A stretch of DNA of 16,685 nucleotides from an uncultured Clostridia bacterium (GTDB lineage Bacteria; Bacillota; Clostridia; TANB77; CAG-508), in the NCBI GenBank assembly GCA_947629995.1, contig CANRFX010000019.1, positions 1 through 16,685 of the forward strand, written 5' to 3'. The position numbers were made by a program, and so were the translations under genes. The notes under the pieces were generated by a model. The model had not been told where the DNA came from. It ran no database searches and saw nothing but the letters and a program-made list of their open reading frames with translations. Within the stretch, counting starts at the first letter, position 1. Every line of letters starts with the position of its first letter. Below, piece by piece: positions 8,058-14,609 of this stretch.

Positions 8058-8084
8058 ATTATCATATTGAAATAAAAACTGCAA
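8058..8084 (-). promoter_or_regulatory. Possible promoter for the small ORF-pflB-pflA operon
   Basis: On the - strand TTGCAG (8079-8084) is followed after 15 bases by GATAAT (8058-8063). Spacing is short and both boxes are imperfect, so this is a tentative call. No recognisable Rex or FNR operator was seen next to it. Confidence 0.35.
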
Positions 8085-8100
8085 GAAAATTTTAAAAATA

Positions 8101-8129
8101 TTGACAAATTCGTATTTTCATGAAATAAT
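8101..8129 (+). promoter_or_regulatory. Promoter for scpB-proS
   Basis: TTGACA (8101-8106), a 17-base spacer and AATAAT (8124-8129) match the vegetative consensus at 11 of 12 positions. The leader to scpB is about 60 bases and contains a weak inverted repeat, TTGTAAA (8138-8144) with TTTACAA (8165-8171), of unknown significance. Confidence 0.65.
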
Positions 8130-8195
8130 AATACATATTGTAAATCAAAATGTCATACAATTGTTTTACAATAAAAGGAGGAAACATTACAAAAA

Positions 8196-8762
8196 ATGGA
8201 AGTCAATAAAGCAAAATCAATTATAGAAGCAATCCTTTTTTCTGCAGGAAGACCTGTCAACAAAAAAGAATTAATTTTAAGCTTAGAAATTGAAGAAAAA
8301 GACATAGAAAACATTATATCAAATATGCAAGAAGAATATAAACAAGAAAATAGAGGAATCGAAATTATAAAATTAGAAGATTCCTATCAATTAGGAACAA
8401 AAAAAGAATTATATGATTTTGTTTATCCAGTATTAGACAAAAGAAATCAGCCAAACTTATCAAATGCAACTTTAGAAACTCTATCTATTATTGCATATAA
8501 CCCTAAAATTACAAGAGCAGAAATAGAGTCAATTCGTGGAGTTTCAGCAGATGCTTGTGTATATAAATTATTAGAATATGGGTTAATAGAAGAAGCTGGG
8601 AAAACAGATTTACCAGGAAAGCCGATGTCATACAAAACAACAGAAGATTTCTTAAGAAAGTTTGGATATAGTTCTTTAAGTGATCTTCCAGAATTACCAA
8701 AATACAAAATGGATGAAAATAAACAAATTGTAATAGATGAATTAGTAGAAAAGAGGGATTAA
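8196..8762 (+). CDS. scpB: Segregation and condensation protein B
   Basis: The 188-aa ScpB is a kleisin-associated winged-helix subunit of the SMC-ScpA-ScpB condensin. The N-terminal winged helix begins AKSIIEAILFSAGRPVNKKE. A second winged helix contains ATLETLSIIAYNPKITRAEI and then IRGVSADACVYKLLEYGLI, the signature part of the family, and the end has PLEL-like DLPELPKY. The AAAGGAGG RBS ends 14 bases before the ATG, longer than usual, but no nearer start exists in frame. ScpA, normally encoded directly upstream, is absent here. proS begins two bases after the stop, so translation of the two is probably coupled. Confidence 0.93.
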   Translation: MEVNKAKSIIEAILFSAGRPVNKKELILSLEIEEKDIENIISNMQEEYKQENRGIEIIKLEDSYQLGTKKELYDFVYPVLDKRNQPNLSNATLETLSIIAYNPKITRAEIESIRGVSADACVYKLLEYGLIEEAGKTDLPGKPMSYKTTEDFLRKFGYSSLSDLPELPKYKMDENKQIVIDELVEKRD

Positions 8763-8764
8763 AT

Positions 8765-10093
8765 ATGAGATTATCAGTAACAGGACTTGGAAACACAAAA
8801 CTAAATAATATTGATGAAATGTATCCAGGTCAAAGTATATTAATACAAACAGGACAATTAGTACAATATGGAGCGGGTTTATTTGGATATGGCACAGTTC
8901 CATTATTAGTGAGAAGAAAAATAGAACAAATAATTGTAGAAACATTAAACAAATATGGATGCATAGAAGTATTACTTCCAACATTACAGCCAGACACAAT
9001 ATGGAAAAATTCAGGTAGATATGATCATTATGTACAAGATGGAACAATGTTAATTACGAAATCAAATAAAGGTACATTTTGTCTAGCACCAACTGGTGAA
9101 GAGGCAATGCTTGAATTTGCAAGAGAAAAATTAAAATCTTATAAAAACTTACCAGTAACATACTATCAAATTGGAGAAAAATTTAGAAATGAAATAAGAA
9201 CAAGAGGATACTTATTAAGAGGAAAAGCATTTCCAATGCTAGATGCTTATAGTTTTGATGTAGATGAGCAAGCAATGGCAAAATCTTATGAAAATGTAAA
9301 AAAAGCATTTATAGAAATTTTTCAGAAGATTGGTATAAATGTAATTCCAATTGTTGCAGACAATGGAGCAATGGGAGGAAAAAAATCAGAAGAATTTATG
9401 CTAATATCTAATCAAGGTGAAGACACAATACTATATAATGAGGAAACAGGCGTAGGATTAAACTCAGAGATATTAGAAAAAGAGAATTATCAAGAATATC
9501 TAAAAGAAGAATATGGAATAGAAGATATTTCTAATTTTAAAGAAATAAGAACAATGGAATTAGGACATATTTTCCAATTAGGAACGAGATATTCTGAAAT
9601 GATGAACGGAAAATACACAAACCAAGATGGAAAAGAAGCATTATATTATATGGGATGTTATGGAATTGGTGTTAGTAGAACAGTGGCAGCTCTATACGAG
9701 CAATGCCTAATAAAAGATGAAAAATGGGGACCATGCGGATTTTCTTTACCAGAAAATATAGCACCATACAAAATCCAAATTATTCCTAAAATGGATGACG
9801 AAGAAAAATTAAAAATTGCAAATGAACTATATGAAAAATTACAAAAAGAAGGAATTAATACTATTTTAGATGATAGACAAATCATAAATATAGGAACAAA
9901 AATAAAAGATGCAAAAATATTAGGAACACCATATGTAATTGTTTTAGGAGATAAACAAGAAGGAAAAGAATTAGAAATTGAAAATATAAAAACAGGGGAA
10001 AAACAATCAATTACAATAGAGAAAATAATAGAAAAATTGTCGTTGGGGACGGAGCATTTTGACAACATTGTCATTGGGGACGGAGCATTTTGA
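8765..10093 (+). CDS. proS: Proline--tRNA ligase with a repeat-encoded C-terminus
   Basis: The 442-aa class II synthetase charges tRNA-Pro. Motif 1 lies around residues 36-75 (YGAGLFGYGTVPLLVRRKIE), motif 2 is KFRNEIRTRGYLLRGKAFPM followed by DAYSFD, and motif 3 contains GIGVSRTVAALYEQ. The anticodon-binding domain follows (PYKIQIIPK ... DDRQINIGTKIKDA-like). The length fits the form lacking the editing (INS) domain between motifs 2 and 3, so mischarged Ala-tRNA-Pro would need a separate editing protein. The natural protein probably ended near EKIIEKL; the final 17 residues, SLGTEHFDNIVIGDGAF, and the TGA stop itself are encoded by two copies of the 29-bp repeat. Confidence 0.95.
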   Translation: MRLSVTGLGNTKLNNIDEMYPGQSILIQTGQLVQYGAGLFGYGTVPLLVRRKIEQIIVETLNKYGCIEVLLPTLQPDTIWKNSGRYDHYVQDGTMLITKSNKGTFCLAPTGEEAMLEFAREKLKSYKNLPVTYYQIGEKFRNEIRTRGYLLRGKAFPMLDAYSFDVDEQAMAKSYENVKKAFIEIFQKIGINVIPIVADNGAMGGKKSEEFMLISNQGEDTILYNEETGVGLNSEILEKENYQEYLKEEYGIEDISNFKEIRTMELGHIFQLGTRYSEMMNGKYTNQDGKEALYYMGCYGIGVSRTVAALYEQCLIKDEKWGPCGFSLPENIAPYKIQIIPKMDDEEKLKIANELYEKLQKEGINTILDDRQIINIGTKIKDAKILGTPYVIVLGDKQEGKELEIENIKTGEKQSITIEKIIEKLSLGTEHFDNIVIGDGAF

Positions 10094-10129
10094 CAATCTT
10101 TTGCCAATGGGGATGGAGCAATTTGACAA
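10037..10129 (+). repeat. Three tandem 29-bp units (direct orientation)
   Basis: Units lie at 10037-10065, 10068-10096 and 10101-10129. The first two differ only at the sixth base (TTGTCG versus TTGTCA). The third is degenerate (TTGCC start, GGGGATGGAGCAATTT core). Successive starts are 31 and 33 bases apart. The first unit and most of the second are translated as the end of proS. Confidence 0.9.
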
Positions 10130-10204
10130 TTTTTTGTGGATAGTATGCAAATAAAAAGTTTAATATATTTTTTATTAATAACTCCCAGCTGCATAACAGA
10201 CTAT

Positions 10205-10245
10205 AAAAAAAGCCTTATATCATTATATTCATAAGGCTTTTTTAT
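10205..10245. terminator. Bidirectional terminator at the tip of the palindrome
   Basis: A 13-bp stem (AAAAAAGCCTTAT, 10206-10218, with ATAAGGCTTTTTT, 10231-10243) has a 12-base loop and A/T runs on both sides. It can stop transcripts from proS and also leftward ones. It is the only conventional terminator between proS and dnaG. Confidence 0.75.
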
Positions 10246-10306
10246 ATTCTGTAACTTGCTGGTCCCCCCGAATTGTTATTAATAAAAAATATATTAAACC
10301 TTTTTA

Positions 10307-10334
10307 ATTCTAGTCATAATACAAAAATTGTCAA
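10307..10334 (-). promoter_or_regulatory. Possible leftward promoter inside the element
   Basis: On the - strand the end of an inverted unit gives TTGACA (10329-10334), followed after 16 bases by TAGAAT (10307-10312). A transcript would run antisense toward proS and meet the central terminator first. No gene is served, so its significance is uncertain. Confidence 0.3.
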
Positions 10335-10387
10335 AATGCTCCGTCCCCAATGACAATGTTGTCAAAATGCTCCGTCCCCAACGACAA
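10328..10387 (-). repeat. Two 29-bp units (inverted orientation)
   Basis: Units at 10328-10356 and 10359-10387 are exact reverse complements of units 2 and 1 of the direct array, including the two-base spacer. They form the right arm of the 361-bp element and lie just upstream of dnaG. Confidence 0.9.
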
Positions 10388-10452
10388 TTTTTATGTTTAA
10401 GAAGTAAAAAAATGACAAATAAAGAAGGATTTATGTAAAATGCGTCGAATAA

Positions 10453-10458
10453 TATAAT
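10453..10458 (+). promoter_or_regulatory. Likely -10 box for dnaG
   Basis: TATAAT lies 44 bases before the dnaG ATG at 10503. No good -35 hexamer is seen at normal spacing (TTTATG at 10430-10435 is the best), so an additional factor or a weak promoter is possible. Confidence 0.4.
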
Positions 10459-10502
10459 TACGTATATTTATTTAAAATGTATTGGAAGAAAGTGGTGAAA
10501 GA

Positions 10503-12286
10503 ATGCAACGATATAGTGATGAGATTATAGATGAAGTAAGACAGACCAATGATATTGTAGATATCATATCACAGTACGTGCATTTAAAAAGAAGTGGAAG
10601 AAATTTTTTTGGACTATGTCCATTTCACAATGAAAAATCACCTTCCTTTTCAGTATCACCAGATAGGCAAATATTTCATTGTTTTGGTTGTGGAGTAGGT
10701 GGAAATGTATTTACATTTTTAACAAAAATAGAAGGAATTAATTTTATTGAAGCAGTTCAAACTTTAGCAGAGAGGTCAAATATACAGTTGCCTACTTTAG
10801 ACAATAGTGGAGACACAGCAAAAGAATTATTAAAATCGAAAGTCTACAAAATAAATGAATATGCAGCAAACTACTATCATGAAAATCTTTACAAACCACA
10901 GTCAAAGATAGCTCAAGAATATATAAAAAAAAGAAAATTAACAAATGAAACATTAAAAGCTTTTAAAATTGGATTTTCTGGCAAATTTGATGAGCTTTAC
11001 CAAGAATTAAAAAAGCAAGGTTTTGAAGAAAAAGAAATTCTAGAGTCAGGATTAGTAAATCGAAATGAAAAAGGGCAATATATAGATAGATACAGAAACA
11101 GATTAATGTTCCCAATTTGTGACTCAAGAGGAAAAGTTATTGCTTTTGGTGGAAGAGTTTTAGATGATTCTAAACCCAAATATATAAATTCACCTGAAAA
11201 TGTAGTTTATAGTAAAGGAAGACATTTATTCCGGCTTAAATGTAGCAAAAAAAGGCGACATAAAAGAAATTATTATTGTAGAAGGATACATGGATGTAAT
11301 TTCACTTTATCAAAGAGGAATAACAAATGTAGTTGCACCACTTCGGTACAGCATTAACACAAAAGCAAGGATGGTTACTTAGAAAAAATTCAGAAAAAAT
11401 TATTTTAAGCTTTGATTCTGATGAAGCAGGATTAAATGCAAAAATTAGAGCATTAGATATTTTACAAGAAATGGGATGTGACATTAGAATATTACAAATG
11501 GAAGGTGCAAAAGATCCAGATGAATATATTATAAAATATGGTAACAGTAGATTTAAAGCCCTAGTAGATAAAGCACTTTCTGTTATTGAGTTTAAAGTAA
11601 AACTTTTGAAACAAAATTTAAATTTAGAAAGTGTAAATGACAAAATAAAATTTTTAAATGAAATTGCAAAATTAATAGCAAAAGTAGATAATACTATGGA
11701 AAGAGAAGTTTATATTGAAAAAATTTCAAAACAATATGATATATCTAAAGAAGCAATTTATGCAGAAATCAATAAACTTTTATACAAAGAGGCAAAAGGA
11801 GATAAAGTTTTAGAAAAACCAAAACCAATTGTGCATCATATTAAACAAGATACAAAAGAAATTCCACAAGCGATAAAAAGGAGAGAAAATACAGTTATAT
11901 CTATATTATTATTAGGAGATGTTACAATTTTTCAAACAATAAAGCAAAACATAAAAATAGAAGATTTTAAAGATTTTACCAATCAAAAAATTCTACAAAA
12001 ATTGTATGAAGAATTCGAAAAAGGAAATATTAATATTAACAGTATAATTGATGAATTAGAAGAGGAAGAACAAAATCATATCACAGAAATTATGGCAGAC
12101 GATTATGAAATAGAAGATGTGGAAAAAGCAATTGATGATATTTTGCAAAGCTATGAAAAGGACAAATTAATAAGTCGCAAATTTGAGATATTAGAATTGT
12201 TAGAGAATAATTTAGAAGCAGGCCAAAAGAAACAGTTAGAGGAAGAATTAAGTGATATAATTATTCGATTAGCAAAGATTAAGTAG
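10503..12286 (+). CDS. dnaG: DNA primase, needs two +1 shifts
   Basis: DnaG synthesises RNA primers at the replication fork. The ATG at 10503 (MQRYSDEIIDEVRQ) with AGTGGTG upstream fits the family better than the in-frame TTG at 10482, which lacks an RBS. The zinc-binding domain has Cys39, His42, Cys60 and Cys63. The reading frame breaks after Phe243 and again after Leu280. Skipping one C at 11232 and one at 11344 gives 593 aa, normal for the family. The 37-codon middle segment holds the catalytic TOPRIM glutamate (EGYMD, Glu260); Asp304 and Asp306 (SFDSDEAG) follow the second site. Neither fragment alone could be an active primase. The C-terminal third is the helicase-interaction region. The stop is 14 bases before rpoD. 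Sequencing error is the main alternative, since dnaG is essential. Confidence 0.88.
11229..11235 (+). other. Candidate +1 frameshift site 1 in dnaG
   Basis: The sequence reads TTC-C-GGC, with the extra C at 11232 (or equivalently 11231). Skipping it joins YSKGRHLF to GLNVAKKGDIKE, as in other primases. The zero-frame codon is CGG; unshifted translation ends at 11357 after 42 more unrelated residues. Confidence 0.75.
11341..11347 (+). other. Candidate +1 frameshift site 2 in dnaG
   Basis: The sequence reads CTT-C-GGT with the extra C at 11344. Skipping it joins ITNVVAPL to GTALTQKQGWLL, the conserved TOPRIM stretch. The codon that would enter the A site is again CGG. Confidence 0.75.
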
Positions 12287-12300
12287 GAGTGAAAAATAAA

Positions 12301-13800
12301 ATGGTAAGTAAAAAAGAAAAAGTAGAAAATAAGAAAGAACCAAAAAATAAGAAAAAAGAAACTACAAAAAAGGTAGAAGATAAAAAAGTAAAAGATACAA
12401 AAAAACCAGAACCTAAAGCAATTCAAGTAAAAAAATCAGAAACTAAAAAAATTCAAGTGAAAAAAACAGAACCTAAAAAAAATCAAGTAAAAAAATCAGA
12501 ACCTAAAAATCCAGAAGCAAAAACAACCAAACCAAATAAAGTAGAAATCAAAAAAAATACAGCACAAAAATCGGAAGAAAAAAAAGATAAAACAGAGACA
12601 ATAGAATTAAAAAAGATTGAAGCCAAAAAAGAAGAACAAATAAAAAAACCAGAAGAAAAACAAGAAGAAACAGTAGAATTTGAAAATGTAGAAAGTAAAA
12701 ATGAAGATAATAGCAGTAAAATAAAAGAAGAAAAAATGAATAATATTTTAAAAAAAGCAAAAGAACAAGGAAAAATTACTTATGGTGATTTAGCAAACGA
12801 ATTAAATGATGTAAATCCAGATGAAATAGATCAGGTTTTTGATGCTTTTGAAGAATTAGGAGTAGACTTATTATCAGATGATTTAGATGAAGAACCAGAC
12901 ATAGAAGATTTAAAAGAAGTAGAATTTTTAAAATTAGATGAAATAACAGATGAAACTAATTATGAAGGAATTAATGTTGATGACCCAGTAAGAATGTATT
13001 TAAGAGAGATAGGAAGAATTCCACTTTTAACATTTGATCAAGAATTAGATTTAGCCAAAAAAATCTTAGAGGGAGATGAAGAAGCAAAACAAAAATTAGC
13101 AGAATCAAATTTAAGATTAGTAGTAAGTATTGCAAAAAAATATGTGGGTAGAGGAATGTTATTTTTAGATTTAATCCAAGAAGGAAATATGGGATTAATA
13201 AAAGCAGTAGAAAAGTTTGACTATACAAAAGGATTTAAATTTAGTACTTATGCAACTTGGTGGATTAGACAAGCAATTACAAGAGCAATTGCAGACCAAG
13301 CAAGAACAATAAGAATACCAGTTCATATGGTAGAAACTATAAATAAATTAATTAGAACTTCAAGACATTTATTACAACAACTAGGGAGAGAACCAAGTCC
13401 AGAAGAAATAGCAGAAGAAATGGAAATACCAATTGAAAAAGTAATGGAAATTCAAAAAATAGCACAAGACCCAGTATCTTTAGAAACACCAATAGGAGAA
13501 GAAGATGATAGTCATTTAGGCGATTTTATACAAGATGATGATAGTCCAGCACCTCATGATTCAGCAGCATATACTTTACTAAAAGAGCAATTAGAAGAAG
13601 TTATGAATACACTTACACCAAGGGAAGCAAAAGTTTTAAAATTAAGATTTGGTTTAGAAGATGGAAAAGCAAGGACATTAGAGGAAGTTGGACGTGAATT
13701 TGAAGTAACTCGTGAAAGAATTAGGCAAATCGAAGCAAAAGCTTTAAGAAAATTAAGACACCCTAGTAGAAGTAAAAAATTAAGAGATTATATGGGATAA
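12301..13800 (+). CDS. rpoD: Primary sigma factor with a long Lys-rich N-terminal extension
   Basis: The 499-aa sigma-70/SigA directs vegetative transcription. The ATG at 12301 is preferred over GTG at 12289, because TAGGAG overlaps that GTG but lies 11 bases before the ATG. Residues 1-145 are a low-complexity Lys/Glu extension. Region 1.1 follows (about 146-195, ITYGDLANELND). Region 1.2 begins DDPVRMYLREIG (227-238); region 2 includes NLRLVVSIAKKYVGRGM and the -10 recognition helix KFSTYATWWIRQAI. Region 4 carries the -35 helix-turn-helix (TLEEVGREFEVTRERIRQIE) and ends RHPSRSKKLRDYMG. It follows dnaG by 14 bases, the standard macromolecular-synthesis arrangement. Its presence fits the consensus promoters seen in the window. 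Confidence 0.97.
   Translation: MVSKKEKVENKKEPKNKKKETTKKVEDKKVKDTKKPEPKAIQVKKSETKKIQVKKTEPKKNQVKKSEPKNPEAKTTKPNKVEIKKNTAQKSEEKKDKTETIELKKIEAKKEEQIKKPEEKQEETVEFENVESKNEDNSSKIKEEKMNNILKKAKEQGKITYGDLANELNDVNPDEIDQVFDAFEELGVDLLSDDLDEEPDIEDLKEVEFLKLDEITDETNYEGINVDDPVRMYLREIGRIPLLTFDQELDLAKKILEGDEEAKQKLAESNLRLVVSIAKKYVGRGMLFLDLIQEGNMGLIKAVEKFDYTKGFKFSTYATWWIRQAITRAIADQARTIRIPVHMVETINKLIRTSRHLLQQLGREPSPEEIAEEMEIPIEKVMEIQKIAQDPVSLETPIGEEDDSHLGDFIQDDDSPAPHDSAAYTLLKEQLEEVMNTLTPREAKVLKLRFGLEDGKARTLEEVGREFEVTRERIRQIEAKALRKLRHPSRSKKLRDYMG
12412..12501 (+). repeat. Three 30-bp in-frame repeats in rpoD
   Basis: Residues 38-67 of the sigma factor are three ten-residue units with the pattern [P/T]K[A/K][I/N]QVKK[S/T]E. 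The DNA is also repeated, suggesting recent slippage or duplication within the disordered extension. Confidence 0.85.
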
Positions 13801-13809
13801 ATAAAAAAT

Positions 13810-13849
13810 TTGGGCATATTATGTTGTTACATTATATGCCCAAGTTTTT
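13810..13849 (+). terminator. Terminator after rpoD
   Basis: The stem TTGGGCATAT (13810-13819) pairs with ATATGCCCAA (13834-13843). It continues past one mismatch as ATGT/ACAT around a TGTT loop, and a run of five T follows. This closes the dnaG-rpoD transcript. Confidence 0.85.
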
Positions 13850-13873
13850 CACAAAATAGACACAAATTTTAAT

Positions 13874-13879
13874 TATAAT
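13874..13879 (+). promoter_or_regulatory. Possible -10 box for the two-component operon
   Basis: TATAAT lies 33 bases before the response-regulator ATG. No -35 hexamer sits at a normal distance (TTCACA at 13848-13853 is 20 bases away), which would suit an activated promoter. Confidence 0.35.
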
Positions 13880-13912
13880 AAAATCAAACAAAAACGAAAA
13901 GAGGAACAAAAT

Positions 13913-14590
13913 ATGCAAAGTGAATGTATTTTGGTTGTAGATGATGAACAAAGAATGAGAAAATTACTTAAAGACTTTTTAAAAGTAAAAGGCTACAGTA
14001 TTTTAGAAGCAGAAGATGGTGAAAAAGCATTACAGGTATTCCAAGAAAACAAGAACAAAATAGCACTAATTTTATTAGACGTGATGATGCCAAAGTTAGA
14101 TGGATGGTCAGTACTTCGCCAAATAAGGCAAGAATCTAAAGTTCCAATTATCATGTTAACAGCAAGAGGAGAAGAGCAAGATGAATTATTTGGTTTTGAA
14201 CTAGGAGTAGATGAATATATTTCAAAGCCATTTAGCCCTAAAATTTTAGTAGCAAGAGTAGAAGCCATTTTAAAAAGAACTAGAAAAGATATAACTGAAA
14301 TAAAAGACTATGCAGGAATTGAAATAGATAAAGAAGGAAGAACTGTTAAAATCGATGGAAAAAATATTGAACTTAGTTTAAGAGAATATGAGTTATTAAT
14401 TTATTTAATTGAAAATGAAAATATTGCTTTATCAAGAGACAAAATATTAAACAATGTCTGGAATTATGATTATTATGGAGATTCTAGAACAATTGATAGC
14501 CATATCAAAAAAATAAGACATAAATTAGGCAAAAAAGGAAAATACATAAAAACAATAAGAGGCGTAGGATATAAATTTGAAAAGCAATAA
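13913..14590 (+). CDS. OmpR-family response regulator
   Basis: The 225-aa protein has a receiver domain (residues 4-118) with the acidic pair Asp10-Asp11, phospho-acceptor Asp56 (LLDVMMP), Thr83 and Lys105 (SKPF). The DNA-binding domain (about 130-225) is an OmpR/PhoB winged helix with LSLREYELLIYLIEN, the recognition region DSRTIDSHIKKIRHKLG and the terminal RGVGYKFE hairpin. The ATG is preceded by AGAGGAA. The partner kinase begins 19 bases downstream, forming a two-gene operon. The signal and target genes are not evident; the neighbouring pilin gene has its own promoter and could be a target, but nothing in the sequence shows this. Confidence 0.95.
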   Translation: MQSECILVVDDEQRMRKLLKDFLKVKGYSILEAEDGEKALQVFQENKNKIALILLDVMMPKLDGWSVLRQIRQESKVPIIMLTARGEEQDELFGFELGVDEYISKPFSPKILVARVEAILKRTRKDITEIKDYAGIEIDKEGRTVKIDGKNIELSLREYELLIYLIENENIALSRDKILNNVWNYDYYGDSRTIDSHIKKIRHKLGKKGKYIKTIRGVGYKFEKQ

Positions 14591-14609
14591 AAGTAAGAGG
14601 AAATAAAAA

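Larger units (their letters stand above)
10032..10392. repeat. 361-bp MITE-like inverted-repeat element after proS
   Basis: The outer arms 10032-10096 and 10328-10392 are a perfect 65-bp inverted repeat, each holding two 29-bp units. Inside, 10158-10182 and 10275-10299 are a perfect 25-bp inverted repeat beginning GTTTAATATATT on the + strand. The centre holds a terminator hairpin flanked by further imperfect pairing (CCAGC...GCTGG, ACAGA...TCTGT). The region between proS and dnaG (10094-10502) contains no credible ORF; it is this element plus the dnaG leader. No clear target-site duplication was seen at its ends, and no transposase is present, so mobility is inferred only. Confidence 0.8.

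Noticed and set aside
8016..8195. Rex, FNR or riboswitch element controlling pflB
   Set aside because: No TTGTTAA-N4-TTAACAA or TTGAT-N4-ATCAA site and no riboswitch-like fold was recognised; only weak A/T-rich inverted repeats are present.
10037..10129. Additional promoters from the direct repeat units after proS
   Set aside because: Each unit ends in TTGACA but none has a TATAAT-like hexamer 16-18 bases downstream.
10037..10387. CRISPR-like array of 29-bp repeats
   Set aside because: The intervals between units are only 2-4 bases, units occur in both orientations, and no cas gene is present.
10032..10392. Integron attC or Xer-type recombination site
   Set aside because: The ends are TTGTC/GACAA without the GTTRRRY/RYYYAAC core of attC or the spacing of dif, and no integrase is nearby.
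11333..12286. The second part of dnaG as a separate gene with its own start
   Set aside because: There is no RBS, it starts mid-way through the TOPRIM domain, and homology is continuous with the upstream part once the two C bases are skipped.
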